A stretch of 64,000 bases of DNA from JACVRX01 sp963831385 (GTDB taxonomy: Bacteria > Actinomycetota > Actinomycetes > Jiangellales > Jiangellaceae). The notes under the pieces are model-generated. The model was not told the origin of the DNA and did no database searches. It was given only the letters and a program-made list of their open reading frames with translations. The first letter of the stretch is position 1; every line of letters starts with the position of its first letter. Shown piece by piece: positions 32,058-41,272 of this stretch. The translations under genes were made by a program, and so were the position numbers. Where the stretch lies: assembly GCA_963831385.1 (NCBI GenBank), contig CAWHPW010000014.1, positions 160,169 through 224,168 on the forward strand, read 5' to 3'.

Positions 32058-34052
32058 CTATCGCCCGATCAGCGTTGCGGCTCGATCGGCCCGGGTCGTC
32101 ATAGCGAAGGCCGCCGCGTACAGCACCCCCGCCACCAGCAGCAGCGCGTTGTAACCGACGACCAGTGCAACGTACTCGAGGCAGCCCCCGACCATCGCGC
32201 CAAGCAGGTTGGCGCCCATCGCTGTCGACGTGTCATCCACGGCACGCAGCCGCTTGGCGAAGATCACATTTGCCAAGAAGATCGGGGCAAATGCCAACGC
32301 GACCGCGGCTACAAGCCGAACGACGACAGGCAACTCCAGTAGCGTTGCTGCGGGCACCAACCAGGCCAGCAGAAGTGCGCCGGCGAGAGTGGTGAAAAGG
32401 ACCGGTATCGGAGGCGTCGGCCATCGTCGGGTCACCTCGACAGCGGTCAGGACAGCAACGAGAACACCGGCGAACACGATCGCGTTGACCAGCCAGGTGG
32501 TTCCGAAGAGCAATGCAAACCCCGTGACGTACTTGGTTTCGAGGAGCAGGAATCCCATCCCCAGGAGGAAAAGGTCCGTGTACGGGCGCATTGTGCGGAA
32601 GGGTCCAGCGAACACCCGCACGCACCCGACCGACACGAGCAGAACTCCGGCGATCACGAACAAGTACAGGGCCGGGATGCTCCGCGTGCGCAAGTAAGGG
32701 AAGGGATGGTTGTCGGTCGCGGGGCCCGGGGCGGCGCTGGTCGCGTGCGCCGAATCGCTTGAACACCGCTGTTGGGCGGGATCGGCCGCGACCGCTAGCA
32801 CAGCGAGTTGACCGGCGCGCCCGAAGGTGTCGACACATGGCTCGTGGCCGAAGGTCTCCGCCATGGTCCGTTCGAATCGGTCGATGAGCCACGGCTCGCG
32901 GTAGTTGTTGTACATTGCGAACCCGCCACCCGGCGCCAGGTGATCCCGAACCGAACGCATCGCCTCCTCGGTGAACAGGTAACTCTCCAACCGGATCGAG
33001 GCAGCGCCGGTCACCAGGGTGAGTGAGTCTGGTAATGCGAAGATGATCAGGTCGTACTCGCGTTCGGTGCGTTCAAGGAATGCGCGCCCGTCGTCGACGT
33101 GGGTCTGGACCCGAGAATCGCCGTACGGGTCGTCCGGGTGGCGGTCACGGCCGATCTGCAACAGGCGCGGATCGATTTCAACCGCGTCGACGGACCCAGC
33201 TCCCCGCGCCAGCGCCACCGCGACGTCGTTGCCGTTGCCGGCGCCCACGATCAGGATCCGGTCGAGACTGGAGTCAGGCAGCCGCTCGTACGGCAGGCGA
33301 TATCGGGCGTCCTCGGTCAGTAGGCGCTCGACCGGCTTGATGTCCTGGTGCGGGATTCCGTTGGCGGAAATGGAGACGGTGGCGCCTTCGGGGCCAGCCC
33401 GGTGGACTGTGCGCACCTCGTAATACGGCGACCAGCTGGTGCCGGCAGCTGCGCTTTCGATGGCCAGCAGGCCGACGATGAGAACGAGAGCGGCCCGCGA
33501 GATCAGCGGCATACGGCGCCCGAGCAGAACGACGTAGGAGATCACGACGATGCTGCCCCAGACCACCGGTGGGGCACCCAAGAACGACAGCAGGGTGAAG
33601 CCGCCGACACCAGCCAGGCTGCCGATCAGGTCGAGTCGATAAGCGTCCAGGCCGGGCAGCTCGCGGAAGCATCGACCGACGATCTCCCCGGGGCCGGCCA
33701 TGATGGCCGCCACCGCGAGGAAGATCAATGGCAGCGCGATCCACGGCGGTGGGCCGTCGGGGCGGACCGAAGTGAAGTACAGGACATCCGCGCTGCGTTG
33801 GTCAACCGTGACGGGAAACAGGGCGACGAACGCGACCAGCCCCGCGAGCAGCACTGGTGACCAGCCGGTGAGATCCTTCGGCCGGCGTGCTCGCAGGAAC
33901 CCCACTCCGACGCCGAGGAAGGATCCCAGCAGCACGAAGTTGGCCAGGTAGCTCAAATGCACGACGTTCGCGCCGGTCCATCGGATCAGCGCCAGTTCCA
34001 GAAAGAGCATCAGCGCGCTGCCGAGAAGCAGTCGTCGCGTTACCGACACCAT
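32058..34052 (-). CDS. Membrane-embedded spermidine-synthase-like methyltransferase-fold protein
   Basis: 664 aa. An N-terminal membrane domain of about six helices (LLLGSALMLFLELALIRW, YLANFVLLGSFLGVGVGF, PVLLAGLVAFVALFPV, further spans to about 205) precedes a soluble SpeE-like domain (about 225-440) with the SAM-binding motif ILIVGAGNGNDVAVALARG and VDAVEIDPRLLQIGRDRHPD. A second membrane domain of about seven helices follows (IPALYLFVIAGVLLVSVG onward). Such fusions are common in actinobacteria but their substrate is unknown; a polyamine role is not implied. ATG 34052 follows GGGAGGCTG. The gene is divergent from the polytopic protein at 34175. Confidence 0.85.
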   Translation of the reverse strand: MVSVTRRLLLGSALMLFLELALIRWTGANVVHLSYLANFVLLGSFLGVGVGFLRARRPKDLTGWSPVLLAGLVAFVALFPVTVDQRSADVLYFTSVRPDGPPPWIALPLIFLAVAAIMAGPGEIVGRCFRELPGLDAYRLDLIGSLAGVGGFTLLSFLGAPPVVWGSIVVISYVVLLGRRMPLISRAALVLIVGLLAIESAAAGTSWSPYYEVRTVHRAGPEGATVSISANGIPHQDIKPVERLLTEDARYRLPYERLPDSSLDRILIVGAGNGNDVAVALARGAGSVDAVEIDPRLLQIGRDRHPDDPYGDSRVQTHVDDGRAFLERTEREYDLIIFALPDSLTLVTGAASIRLESYLFTEEAMRSVRDHLAPGGGFAMYNNYREPWLIDRFERTMAETFGHEPCVDTFGRAGQLAVLAVAADPAQQRCSSDSAHATSAAPGPATDNHPFPYLRTRSIPALYLFVIAGVLLVSVGCVRVFAGPFRTMRPYTDLFLLGMGFLLLETKYVTGFALLFGTTWLVNAIVFAGVLVAVLTAVEVTRRWPTPPIPVLFTTLAGALLLAWLVPAATLLELPVVVRLVAAVALAFAPIFLANVIFAKRLRAVDDTSTAMGANLLGAMVGGCLEYVALVVGYNALLLVAGVLYAAAFAMTTRADRAATLIGR

Positions 34053-34174
34053 CAGCCTCCCGGAGACCCGATCACTCGCACGGCCTGACCACTATGCCCG
34101 ACAGGACGGCACGACGAACCGACACCGGAGGCGCCGGTCGCCGGACGCCGGTCGGACGTGGTCAACTGGACGCG

Positions 34175-35725
34175 ATGACGACCCTCCGTCCGCCGGCGCC
34201 GCCGACCGGACTGCCCACAGTGCGGCTACGCGCAGCCCTTGGACTGCCGGTCCTCGTCGGCACGGCATTGGCAATCGCCTACCTGCTGGCTCCACCGATG
34301 GGCGCCGACCTCTCCGCGCAGGTCGCCTGGGCCGAGGTGGCCGCGCGACAGTGGCCGGCATTGCTCGACCTGCGCTGGTACGGCGGGATCAACCCGGTGG
34401 GCTACAGCATCCTGGCACCTCCGCTGATGGCCGTAATTGGCGTGCGGCTGGCCACCGCAGTCGGCTACCTGCTCGGAGTAGTGCTGGTGGCCGCCCTGCT
34501 CCATCGCCTGCACGTGCGCCGTCCGGTGGCAGGCGGAGTGGTGGCGGCGGTCGGTCTCGCCGGGAACCTGGCCAGCTCTCGGACCACCTTCATCCTCGGT
34601 CTTGCCGTGGCCGTGGGGGCACTTCTCGCCCTCGCCTCCGACCGGCGACGGTGGGCGGTGCTGTTGGCGGTTCTGACAGCGCTGACCAGCCCGGTGGCAG
34701 CGGTGTTCCTGGCTCTGGCCGGCGTCGCACTGGCGCTCTCAGGACATCGGCGCGACGGGATCTGGATCAGCATTGCCGCGGCTGGCCCGACGATCATCGT
34801 GGGCCTACTCTTCGGCAACGGCGGCTCGATGCCGTTCGGCCCCGGCCAGGCCGTGCTTGCGGTGCTGGCCAGCCTGATCGTGGTGGCCGCCTGCCGGGAC
34901 GTGCCCGTCGTGTGCTGGGGTGGGCTGCTGTCAGCGGTGTTCGTGGCCGTCGCTTACCTGGTGCCGAACCCGGTCGGATCCAATGCGGCCCGTCTGGCGG
35001 AGCTACTAGCGCCGGCAGCACTGGTTGCCGTCAGCGCCCTGCCCGGCGGCGCCGTCGCCGCATTGTGCGTATTCGTCATGGTGCCGCAGCCGCTGCTCTA
35101 TCTCGACGAAGTCCGCGCACGGGGTGAGGCAGCGCTTGACCCGGCGTTCTACGCCCCCCTGGCGGAACAACTCGAGGCCAGGAGAATCTCCGGACCGGTC
35201 GAAGTCGTGCCGATGCGGCGGCACGGGGAAGCGGCGGCGATGCCGGCCGTTGTTCCGCTGGCCCGGGGATGGCTACGGCAGGTCGACTTCGGCCGGAACA
35301 GCGTGTTCTACGACGGCAGCATCGACGAGCGTTCGTATCGACGGTGGCTCGATGACAACGCGATCTCCTGGGTCGCTCTGGCCCGCGGCGAACACGACTG
35401 GGCGGCTGGCAAGGAAGCTGCGCTCGTCCGCGCCGGCCTGCCGTATCTGCGGCAGGTGTGGGTAAATCAGACCTGGACGTTGTACGAGGTCACCGATGCC
35501 TCGCCCGTCGTCAGCTTGCCCGGCCGGGTGCTCGGCCGTGGCCCGGATTGGATAACCCTCGACTTGCCGGCCGCGGGCGAATACGACCTGCGCGTGTACT
35601 GGTCGAGGTGGCTCTCGGCGTCGACAGGTTGTTTGGAACGAGGTCCCGCGGGATGGACCCAGGTCGTCGTCGAACAGGCCGAAGTAGTACACATCGCGGC
35701 CAGTCTCACGCCGGACCGGTGCTAA
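34175..35725 (+). CDS. Polytopic membrane protein of unknown function
   Basis: 516 aa from ATG 34175; an in-frame ATG at 34094 would add 27 charged residues. About ten hydrophobic helices occupy residues 18-310 (VLVGTALAIAYLLAPP, LATAVGYLLGVVLVAALL, FILGLAVAVGALLALA, IWISIAAAGPTIIVGLLF and others). The first loop GADLSAQVAWAEVAARQWPALLDLRWYGGINPVGYSILAPPL has the charged pattern of GT-C glycosyltransferase-like proteins, but no catalytic motif is certain. The last 200 residues are an extracellular-looking soluble domain. It is divergent from the synthase-like gene. Confidence 0.7.
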   Translation: MTTLRPPAPPTGLPTVRLRAALGLPVLVGTALAIAYLLAPPMGADLSAQVAWAEVAARQWPALLDLRWYGGINPVGYSILAPPLMAVIGVRLATAVGYLLGVVLVAALLHRLHVRRPVAGGVVAAVGLAGNLASSRTTFILGLAVAVGALLALASDRRRWAVLLAVLTALTSPVAAVFLALAGVALALSGHRRDGIWISIAAAGPTIIVGLLFGNGGSMPFGPGQAVLAVLASLIVVAACRDVPVVCWGGLLSAVFVAVAYLVPNPVGSNAARLAELLAPAALVAVSALPGGAVAALCVFVMVPQPLLYLDEVRARGEAALDPAFYAPLAEQLEARRISGPVEVVPMRRHGEAAAMPAVVPLARGWLRQVDFGRNSVFYDGSIDERSYRRWLDDNAISWVALARGEHDWAAGKEAALVRAGLPYLRQVWVNQTWTLYEVTDASPVVSLPGRVLGRGPDWITLDLPAAGEYDLRVYWSRWLSASTGCLERGPAGWTQVVVEQAEVVHIAASLTPDRC

Positions 35726-35738
35726 CCGCACGCGGTCC

Positions 35739-36644
35739 TCAGCCGCCGGAGTTCCCGTAAACGGTGACGTGGACATGGTCGTAGTGGTTGGCGGTCGCCG
35801 AACCGCGGTCCGCCATCCACCGCCAGCCGTCGCTGCTGCGCTCCACGGTCCAGATGTGCTGCGACCAGATCACTTCGCTGACGCCCAGTGCTTGGTAGTT
35901 GCTTCGGACGAATGCCGCGATGGCGTCACCCAGCGAGCTGCTCGACACCATGATGTCGAGCGCCCGACCCACGCCATGTTCCCCGCCTCCGGATCGCGCG
36001 CCGCCGTACGAACTGACGGCTGGGAACTCGGCGCAGACGGCTCGATGGACTCGGATGGCGTCCGGGGTCAACCCGTCCTCGACTGCCGACCCGGACGCGC
36101 ATTCTGCGTAGGAGATGCCACCACCGCCGGCTTCTGTGGTCTCCTCCGTCGGCTCGGTTTCTGACAAATAGTCACCGCTGACCCAGGCGATCTCGTTGTC
36201 GTGGACGATCTGTTGCCACGAGCCTTCGGTGGTCGCGGTGATGGCGACCGCGCTGCCACGAGCGAGAACTGCCAGCACGTCGGCGTCCTGGGTTGGCGCG
36301 GAGCGCACGTTGAGTGTCGTTGTGGCGTACAGCTGACCGATGACGGTCGGCTCGGCCGTCGGTGTCGGAGTAGCCGTCGGCGTGGAGGTCGTCGCGGTGG
36401 CCGAGGGTGATCTCGTGCCGTGCGGCAGCGGCGGCCGCTCGTCCAGGCTGCGGCTGAGGGGCTGAGTCCGCAGTGGGTCGGCTGTGACCGTCATCCGCGC
36501 CACGGCCGGAAGCTCGTCGGGGGTATCGGGCCACGCGGCCACGCCCACAGGCACGGCGGCCAGGATTCCGGCGGCGATCGCCAGTGTTAATAGCCGTTGG
36601 GCGTATTGCACGCCTCTAGGGCGTTTGTGCCGAGCATTCGGCAC
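35739..36644 (-). CDS. Secreted SH3-domain protein with VldE-like C-terminal domain
   Basis: About 301 aa from GTG 36644; the longer in-frame start at 36701 adds an unlikely N-terminus. A basic region and one hydrophobic span (LLTLAIAAGILAAVPVGVAA) form a signal or anchor. A Thr/Pro/Ser linker leads to a bacterial SH3 domain (about 100-160, ATTTLNVRSAPTQDADVLAVL and WVSGDYLS). The C-terminal domain reads VHRAVCAEFPAVSSYGG, GGGEHGVGRALDIMV, NYQALGVSEVIWSQHIW and NHYDHVHVTVYG, the pattern of ARB-07466/VldE-like secreted domains with conserved His. A cell-wall-associated role is inferred. Confidence 0.75.
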   Translation of the reverse strand: MPNARHKRPRGVQYAQRLLTLAIAAGILAAVPVGVAAWPDTPDELPAVARMTVTADPLRTQPLSRSLDERPPLPHGTRSPSATATTSTPTATPTPTAEPTVIGQLYATTTLNVRSAPTQDADVLAVLARGSAVAITATTEGSWQQIVHDNEIAWVSGDYLSETEPTEETTEAGGGGISYAECASGSAVEDGLTPDAIRVHRAVCAEFPAVSSYGGARSGGGEHGVGRALDIMVSSSSLGDAIAAFVRSNYQALGVSEVIWSQHIWTVERSSDGWRWMADRGSATANHYDHVHVTVYGNSGG

Positions 36645-36777
36645 CTGCTCATCACCATTAACGCTGCAGGGGACAACGTTCGCAGTGCACCAGGCAACCA
36701 CACGGACGCCGAGATGTCATCCCCGCGGCAACGAGCGGGACGCAGCGAAGCGGAGCCGAGGGGGACCAAACGACGCC

Positions 36778-39153
36778 TCAGGAGCCAACCGACGGCATGG
36801 CGCGTCCGGCGCCGGACAGATCCACCAGCGCGCGGGCGTATCCGGCGTCGGTCCAGTAGTCGGAATGGCCCTGGATCTTGGCATCGAGTGTTCGCGGATC
36901 GACCAGGCGCCGATCGACCGGCGCGTCCGGGACAGTCGGTGGGTCGAGAGCCCAGGCGCCGATCGGATCGGTATCGCGATAGAGGTTGCGCCAGCGTCCG
37001 TTCAGCCGCTCGTAGGCGGCGCGCAGGGCGTCCGGTCCGAAGTACGCCGGGAAAAAGCGCAGGTACAGCCGGCGTACCGGAGAGCCATGAGTCAGCAGGT
37101 CGACGCGCTCGACCGTTTCCGCTGGCAGTTGCAGCACCGTCGCCACCACCATGACCGAACCTTGCGAATGACCGGACAACACGACTCGAGATGTCGGTGT
37201 CCCTGCCAGCGCAGTCACCCGTTGTGCCAGCTCCGGGATGGCCCGTTCGCCGTACGACGGTGGAGCGAGGGGATGGGCCGCGCGGGGAAAGAAGCTGCCG
37301 ATGTCCCACAAGATCCCCACGGTCCGACGGAGAGCCGGGTTTCGGTACGAGTTCCACGCGAGGACCACGATGCCCAGGGCGAAAGCGCCCATGATCCATG
37401 TTCCAAAGGCGGTCAGCGTCGCGAGCGGTGGTTCTTCGACAAAGCGCCAGTTCTCCTCCCCGGCGATGTAGACACCGAGCGCGACCAGGAGCACAACGCC
37501 GGCCACCAAAACGATCCTGCCGACGACCCGGCCTATGCCGTCGGTCACCGATGCAATCGCAACGGCGATGGCCACCCGCCGAATCTTTTCGTCACCAGGT
37601 TCCAAACGCCCGGCCTCGTCGGGCCGGGATCTCACGATGTCGTCGGCAAGTGGCCCGAGCCGGCGCCGCACGCCGAGAGCGACGACAGCGGCGATCACGA
37701 TCAGTGCCGCGGTAATGACCGCTGCGGCAGCTCCGGCCCAAGCGAACGACGGTGGGACGACCATCGGCACCTCGGCGGTCGCAGCCGCGAGCCGCTCCTG
37801 GAAGGTACGGGCTGGGTCGCTAGCGACCACCTGCTGGGCAACCAGGTTCGCGGTTGCGGTCTGCTGGCTGAGCACTGGGTAGCCGAGGAGTTCGGCCACC
37901 CGGTAGGTGATGCCCGCCGAGAAACCGCCGGCGACCAAGAAGGCGATGGTTGCGATCGCCGGACCGCCCAGCCCGCGCATCGCGACCCGGTTCTCCGGTG
38001 TCGTCGGGACACCACCGGCCTGCGCCCACGGACGTTGTACAGCGACGGCGAGGGCGAGCAGCAGCAGGATGATCGTGCCCGCGGTAAAGGACGTGAGAAT
38101 CGCTCCGCGTAGGCCGGGCAGGCGTCCCGCTTGCTGCCACGGCCCGGTCCAATCCAAGGCGGAGTACACCGTCGCGACTGCGAGCAGGACGAGGGACGCT
38201 CTGCGCGCCATCGTCGCGCCCTTTGCCGAGATCATCCCCGACATTCGTCGAGCCGGCTGGTCCCTGTCGGCGTTGCGGCCTGTCACCGCCTCGGCGCTGA
38301 TCAGCACGACGGCGTAGACGAAGATCGCCAGCGATCCGACACAGACGAGTGCGCCCACGACTTGGGCAGCACCGGTGGCGACCAGCTTGGTTGCGGGCCA
38401 GGCCACCAGCGTTGCGAGTAACGCCGTCGCGGCTGCGACATGTGTCGTCCGCAGCATCGGCATTCCCGGGTTCCCATGCCAGAAATGGCGACGACCGAGC
38501 GGGAGATCCTCCGCTCGCTGGACAGTGGCATCGGGCATCGGCTTGGTGATGCGCAGTGTGCGGCGGCCCACCATTCCGACAAGGATGACAACAAGCAGTG
38601 GGATCACCGCGGTGATCGCCACCCTGCGGCCTGGGCTGCCGGCGAGCGCTTCGAGAAGTCCCCCGACCACCGGCACGGAGGACGCGCACCGCTCGATCCG
38701 CCCGCACTGCCAGCCGGTCAGGTCCACCGCCACGAGCACGGCCGTCAGCAACAACGTCAGGGTGAGGATCAGTCCCAGCAGGCGCAACAGAACCGCCGAA
38801 GCATGACCAGCGAGCAGCTGGCGTCGAGACGGGTCGGCTGGCATTGCCGGAAGCATCCAATGAGCCAGGTTGACCAGCATCAGCGGCAACAGCAGCAACC
38901 AGGCCGCCCGAGCCGCCGGACCAGACGTCAGCCCGCCCCAGCTGTACGCCTCGCGCCGCCCGCCCTCACCGAAATCGGCCGATCGTCCGCCCGGATACCA
39001 CCGCCGATAGAAGCCAGCCCGCTCGTCGCCGGCAACCTGCTTCAGATTGGGAAAGGCCAAGATTGTTTGCGGCGTCGTACCGCTGACGCCGTGCACGCGT
39101 AACTCAGTTCGGCCCTCCAGGCCGCGGTCAAGGCTTTCATCCTGCTCGGCCAT
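36778..39153 (-). CDS. Membrane protein with split alpha/beta-hydrolase fold
   Basis: 791 aa from ATG 39153 with GGGAGGCG upstream. The N-terminus ELRVHGVSGTTPQTIL (about 17-32) looks like the strand and oxyanion loop (HG) of an alpha/beta-hydrolase. Residues about 85-620 contain around ten membrane spans. The nucleophile elbow then appears far downstream as VVLSGHSQGSVMVV (Ser in GHSQG), and LLTHGSPVRRLY, NLYRDTDPIGAWAL and GHSDYWTD supply candidate acid and His. The fold is thus interrupted by about 600 residues, most of them membrane. Substrate and pathway are unknown. Confidence 0.7.
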   Translation of the reverse strand: MAEQDESLDRGLEGRTELRVHGVSGTTPQTILAFPNLKQVAGDERAGFYRRWYPGGRSADFGEGGRREAYSWGGLTSGPAARAAWLLLLPLMLVNLAHWMLPAMPADPSRRQLLAGHASAVLLRLLGLILTLTLLLTAVLVAVDLTGWQCGRIERCASSVPVVGGLLEALAGSPGRRVAITAVIPLLVVILVGMVGRRTLRITKPMPDATVQRAEDLPLGRRHFWHGNPGMPMLRTTHVAAATALLATLVAWPATKLVATGAAQVVGALVCVGSLAIFVYAVVLISAEAVTGRNADRDQPARRMSGMISAKGATMARRASLVLLAVATVYSALDWTGPWQQAGRLPGLRGAILTSFTAGTIILLLLALAVAVQRPWAQAGGVPTTPENRVAMRGLGGPAIATIAFLVAGGFSAGITYRVAELLGYPVLSQQTATANLVAQQVVASDPARTFQERLAAATAEVPMVVPPSFAWAGAAAAVITAALIVIAAVVALGVRRRLGPLADDIVRSRPDEAGRLEPGDEKIRRVAIAVAIASVTDGIGRVVGRIVLVAGVVLLVALGVYIAGEENWRFVEEPPLATLTAFGTWIMGAFALGIVVLAWNSYRNPALRRTVGILWDIGSFFPRAAHPLAPPSYGERAIPELAQRVTALAGTPTSRVVLSGHSQGSVMVVATVLQLPAETVERVDLLTHGSPVRRLYLRFFPAYFGPDALRAAYERLNGRWRNLYRDTDPIGAWALDPPTVPDAPVDRRLVDPRTLDAKIQGHSDYWTDAGYARALVDLSGAGRAMPSVGS

Positions 39154-39218
39154 CTCGCCTCCCGGCACACGATCTCACTGAGGAGAGGCGGGAGCCGCTT
39201 TCTGCGTACGTGTCGGCC

Positions 39219-39581
39219 TCAACCGCTCCAGCGGCGACTCAGGGCGTGCGCGAAGTTCACCGCAGCAATCCCGCCCCAGGACACCAGCAGACCGGCGACG
39301 CCGGCATTCTCCGACGCCAGCACGGTGATCGGGATCCCTGTACACAGGGACACCACAGCCAACACAAAGCTCCTGGAATCGTGGGCTTCCGCAGCCGGCC
39401 GCGCAGGCGGCTTGCTCTTTGCGCCAAGACGCTCGGCCACCTGCTCGTCGACCCGCTCGGCGATCTGCCGATCCAGGCGGGCCACGAAGCTGTCGATGAC
39501 CGCATCCTCGTAGTCCGCGCCGAGCTCACGGCGCGCGCCGACTGCAGCGGCCACGTCGTCGCGCGAGGACTCCTCCGCCAC
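39219..39581 (-). CDS. Small two-helix membrane protein
   Basis: 120 aa from GTG 39581. An acidic, charged N-terminal half (DYEDAVIDSFVARLDRQIAERVDEQVAERLG) likely forms an amphipathic or coiled-coil helix, followed by two membrane spans: SFVLAVVSLCTGIPITVLAS and AGVAGLLVSWGGIAAVNFAHAL. Similar small integral membrane proteins are common in streptomycetes without known function. A TACCCT ends 6 nt before the start; the longer in-frame ATG at 39794 reads through the inverted repeat region and is rejected. Confidence 0.72.
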   Translation of the reverse strand: MAEESSRDDVAAAVGARRELGADYEDAVIDSFVARLDRQIAERVDEQVAERLGAKSKPPARPAAEAHDSRSFVLAVVSLCTGIPITVLASENAGVAGLLVSWGGIAAVNFAHALSRRWSG

Positions 39582-39587
39582 GCTGCC

Positions 39588-39593
39588 AGGGTA
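39588..39593 (-). promoter_or_regulatory. -10-like hexamer, leaderless pattern
   Basis: TACCCT on the minus strand, 6 nt before GTG 39581. Confidence 0.45.
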
Positions 39594-39623
39594 GTGGGCG
39601 CGTGTTGCCGTTGCGCTCTTGTC

Positions 39624-39736
39624 GGGTGTCGGGGAGGTGGTTCGCTGAGGCCAGTCCATGCTCTGTCGGCGATCGCGCTGTTCACGTGTTCCCGAACTTC
39701 GCTCTTTAGCCTCTGCGAACCACCTCCCCGACACCC
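39624..39736. repeat. 27-bp inverted repeat in a divergent intergenic region
   Basis: The arms 39624-39650 (starting GGGTGTCGGGGAGGTGGTTC) and 39710-39736 are reverse complements with one mismatch, separated by 59 bp. It fills much of the 374-bp gap between the small membrane protein and hemL. The loop contains GTTC-ACGTGTTCCC-GAAC. No ORF of note lies inside. It could be a cruciform, a small structured RNA, or a MITE-like insertion; the rest of the gap holds only the two promoters. Confidence 0.85.
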
Positions 39737-39942
39737 TCCTTGTCGTGGTCGCCCTCGCCTGCGGTCCTGCCCATCGGAAGAGCGGGAGGACCAATTCCGA
39801 TGCGTCGGTGCATCGAGCCCAGGTCGCGTGATGACCGACGATGGATCCGCAGAGCTTGGACTAGCCTCCAACAACTGCACATCCCGTTCCGCCGCTAGGC
39901 AGCGGCCTGGCAGCCGCCGGACGTGCCGACAAGCTGGGCTGG

Positions 39943-39948
39943 GACAAT
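39943..39948 (+). promoter_or_regulatory. -10-like hexamer of hemL, leaderless pattern
   Basis: GACAAT ends 7 nt before GTG 39956 and overlaps the alternative ATG at 39947, which argues for the GTG as the true start. Confidence 0.45.
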
Positions 39949-39955
39949 GGCGCGC

Positions 39956-41272
39956 GTGACGTACCCGGCGGAAGCACCACGTAGCGCAGCGCTGTTCCGG
40001 CGCGCGGAGCGGGTGACGCCGGGAGGGGTGAATTCGCCGGTCCGGGCGTTCCAGGCGGTCGGTGGGACGCCGCGCTTCATGGCCCGAGGCAAGGGCGCGT
40101 TCGTCTATGACGCGGATGGGCGCGAGTACGTCGACCTGGTGTGTTCGTGGGGACCGCTGCTGCTCGGGCACGCGCACCCGCAGATCGTCGAGGCCGTGGC
40201 GCGCCAAGTCGGGCTGGGCACGTCGTACGGAACACCGACCGAAACGGAGGCCGAGCTGGCCGAAGAGATTGTCGAACGGACTCCGGTCGAGAAGGTCCGG
40301 CTCGTTTCCAGCGGGACAGAGGCGACGATGAGCGCCATCCGGCTGGCCCGGGCCGCGACCGGCCGGACGAAGGTCGTCAAGTTCGCTGGTCATTACCACG
40401 GCCATGTCGACGCGCTACTGGCGAGTGCCGGCAGCGGGGTGGCGACATTCGCACATCCCGGCACGCCAGGAGTGACCGCCGCGACCACGTCGGACACGAT
40501 CGTGCTGCCGTACAACGATCAGACCGCGGTCGAGGCGGCGTTCACCGAGCACGGTCAGCAGATTGCCGTCGTGATCGCCGAGGCAGCGGCGGGCAACATG
40601 GGCGCCGTTCCGCCGGCGGATGGGTTCAATGCCTTTCTCCGCGACACGGCGCACAGGGCTGGAGCAGTTCTCATCCTGGACGAGGTGATGACCGGTTTCC
40701 GGGTGAGTCGGGCGGGCTGGTATGGCCTCGAGGGGGTCGAAGCCGACTTGATCACCTTCGGCAAGGTGATGGGCGGCGGACTGCCGGCCGCGGCGTTCGG
40801 CGGGAGGTCCGAGCTGATGGACCTGCTCGCGCCCATGGGACCGGTGTATCAGGCAGGCACGCTGTCCGGAAACCCGATCGCGACCACCGCGGGTCTGGCA
40901 ACCCTCCGGCTGGCCGATGACGCTGTGTACACCCGGGTGGGCGATGCTGCCCAGACCATCGCAGAATTGGTTGCCAAGGCGTTGATCGCCGAGGGTGTCG
41001 AGCACCGCATCCAGCACGCCGGCAACCTGTTCAGCGTGTTCTTCGTCGATCCCGACGAACCGGTCGTGGACTTCGACGGGGCGAGACGGACGGACACGTC
41101 GCGCTTCGCGGCGTTCTTCCACGCGATGCTCGCCCAGGGCGTGTATCTGCCGCCGTCGGCGTTCGAAGTCTGGTTCGTGTCGGCAGCACATGACGACGCC
41201 GTGCTCGATCGGATTGCTGCGGCACTTCCGCGAGCAGCGAGAGCGGCGGCCACCCGGATGGTGCCCGGGTGA
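39956..41272 (+). CDS. hemL: Glutamate-1-semialdehyde 2,1-aminomutase
   Basis: 438 aa. It converts glutamate-1-semialdehyde to 5-aminolevulinate. Family blocks: VTPGGVNSPVRAFQAVGG, YVDLVCSWGPLLLGHAHP, LVSSGTEATMSAIRLARA, KFAGHYHGHVDALLASAGSG, LILDEVMTGFRV, and the PLP Lys in LITFGKVMGGGLPAAAFGG. Length is usual. ATG 39947 is an alternative start. It completes the C5 branch with hemA of the rex operon but lies about 12 kb away as the first gene of a run with the histidine phosphatase and cytochrome c maturation genes. The stop overlaps the next start (GTGA). Confidence 0.96.
   Translation: MTYPAEAPRSAALFRRAERVTPGGVNSPVRAFQAVGGTPRFMARGKGAFVYDADGREYVDLVCSWGPLLLGHAHPQIVEAVARQVGLGTSYGTPTETEAELAEEIVERTPVEKVRLVSSGTEATMSAIRLARAATGRTKVVKFAGHYHGHVDALLASAGSGVATFAHPGTPGVTAATTSDTIVLPYNDQTAVEAAFTEHGQQIAVVIAEAAAGNMGAVPPADGFNAFLRDTAHRAGAVLILDEVMTGFRVSRAGWYGLEGVEADLITFGKVMGGGLPAAAFGGRSELMDLLAPMGPVYQAGTLSGNPIATTAGLATLRLADDAVYTRVGDAAQTIAELVAKALIAEGVEHRIQHAGNLFSVFFVDPDEPVVDFDGARRTDTSRFAAFFHAMLAQGVYLPPSAFEVWFVSAAHDDAVLDRIAAALPRAARAAATRMVPG

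Noticed and set aside
33887..34174. Extended N-terminus of the polytopic membrane protein
   Set aside because: Most of it is antisense to the divergent synthase-like gene and lacks membrane character; ATG 34175 precedes the first helix.
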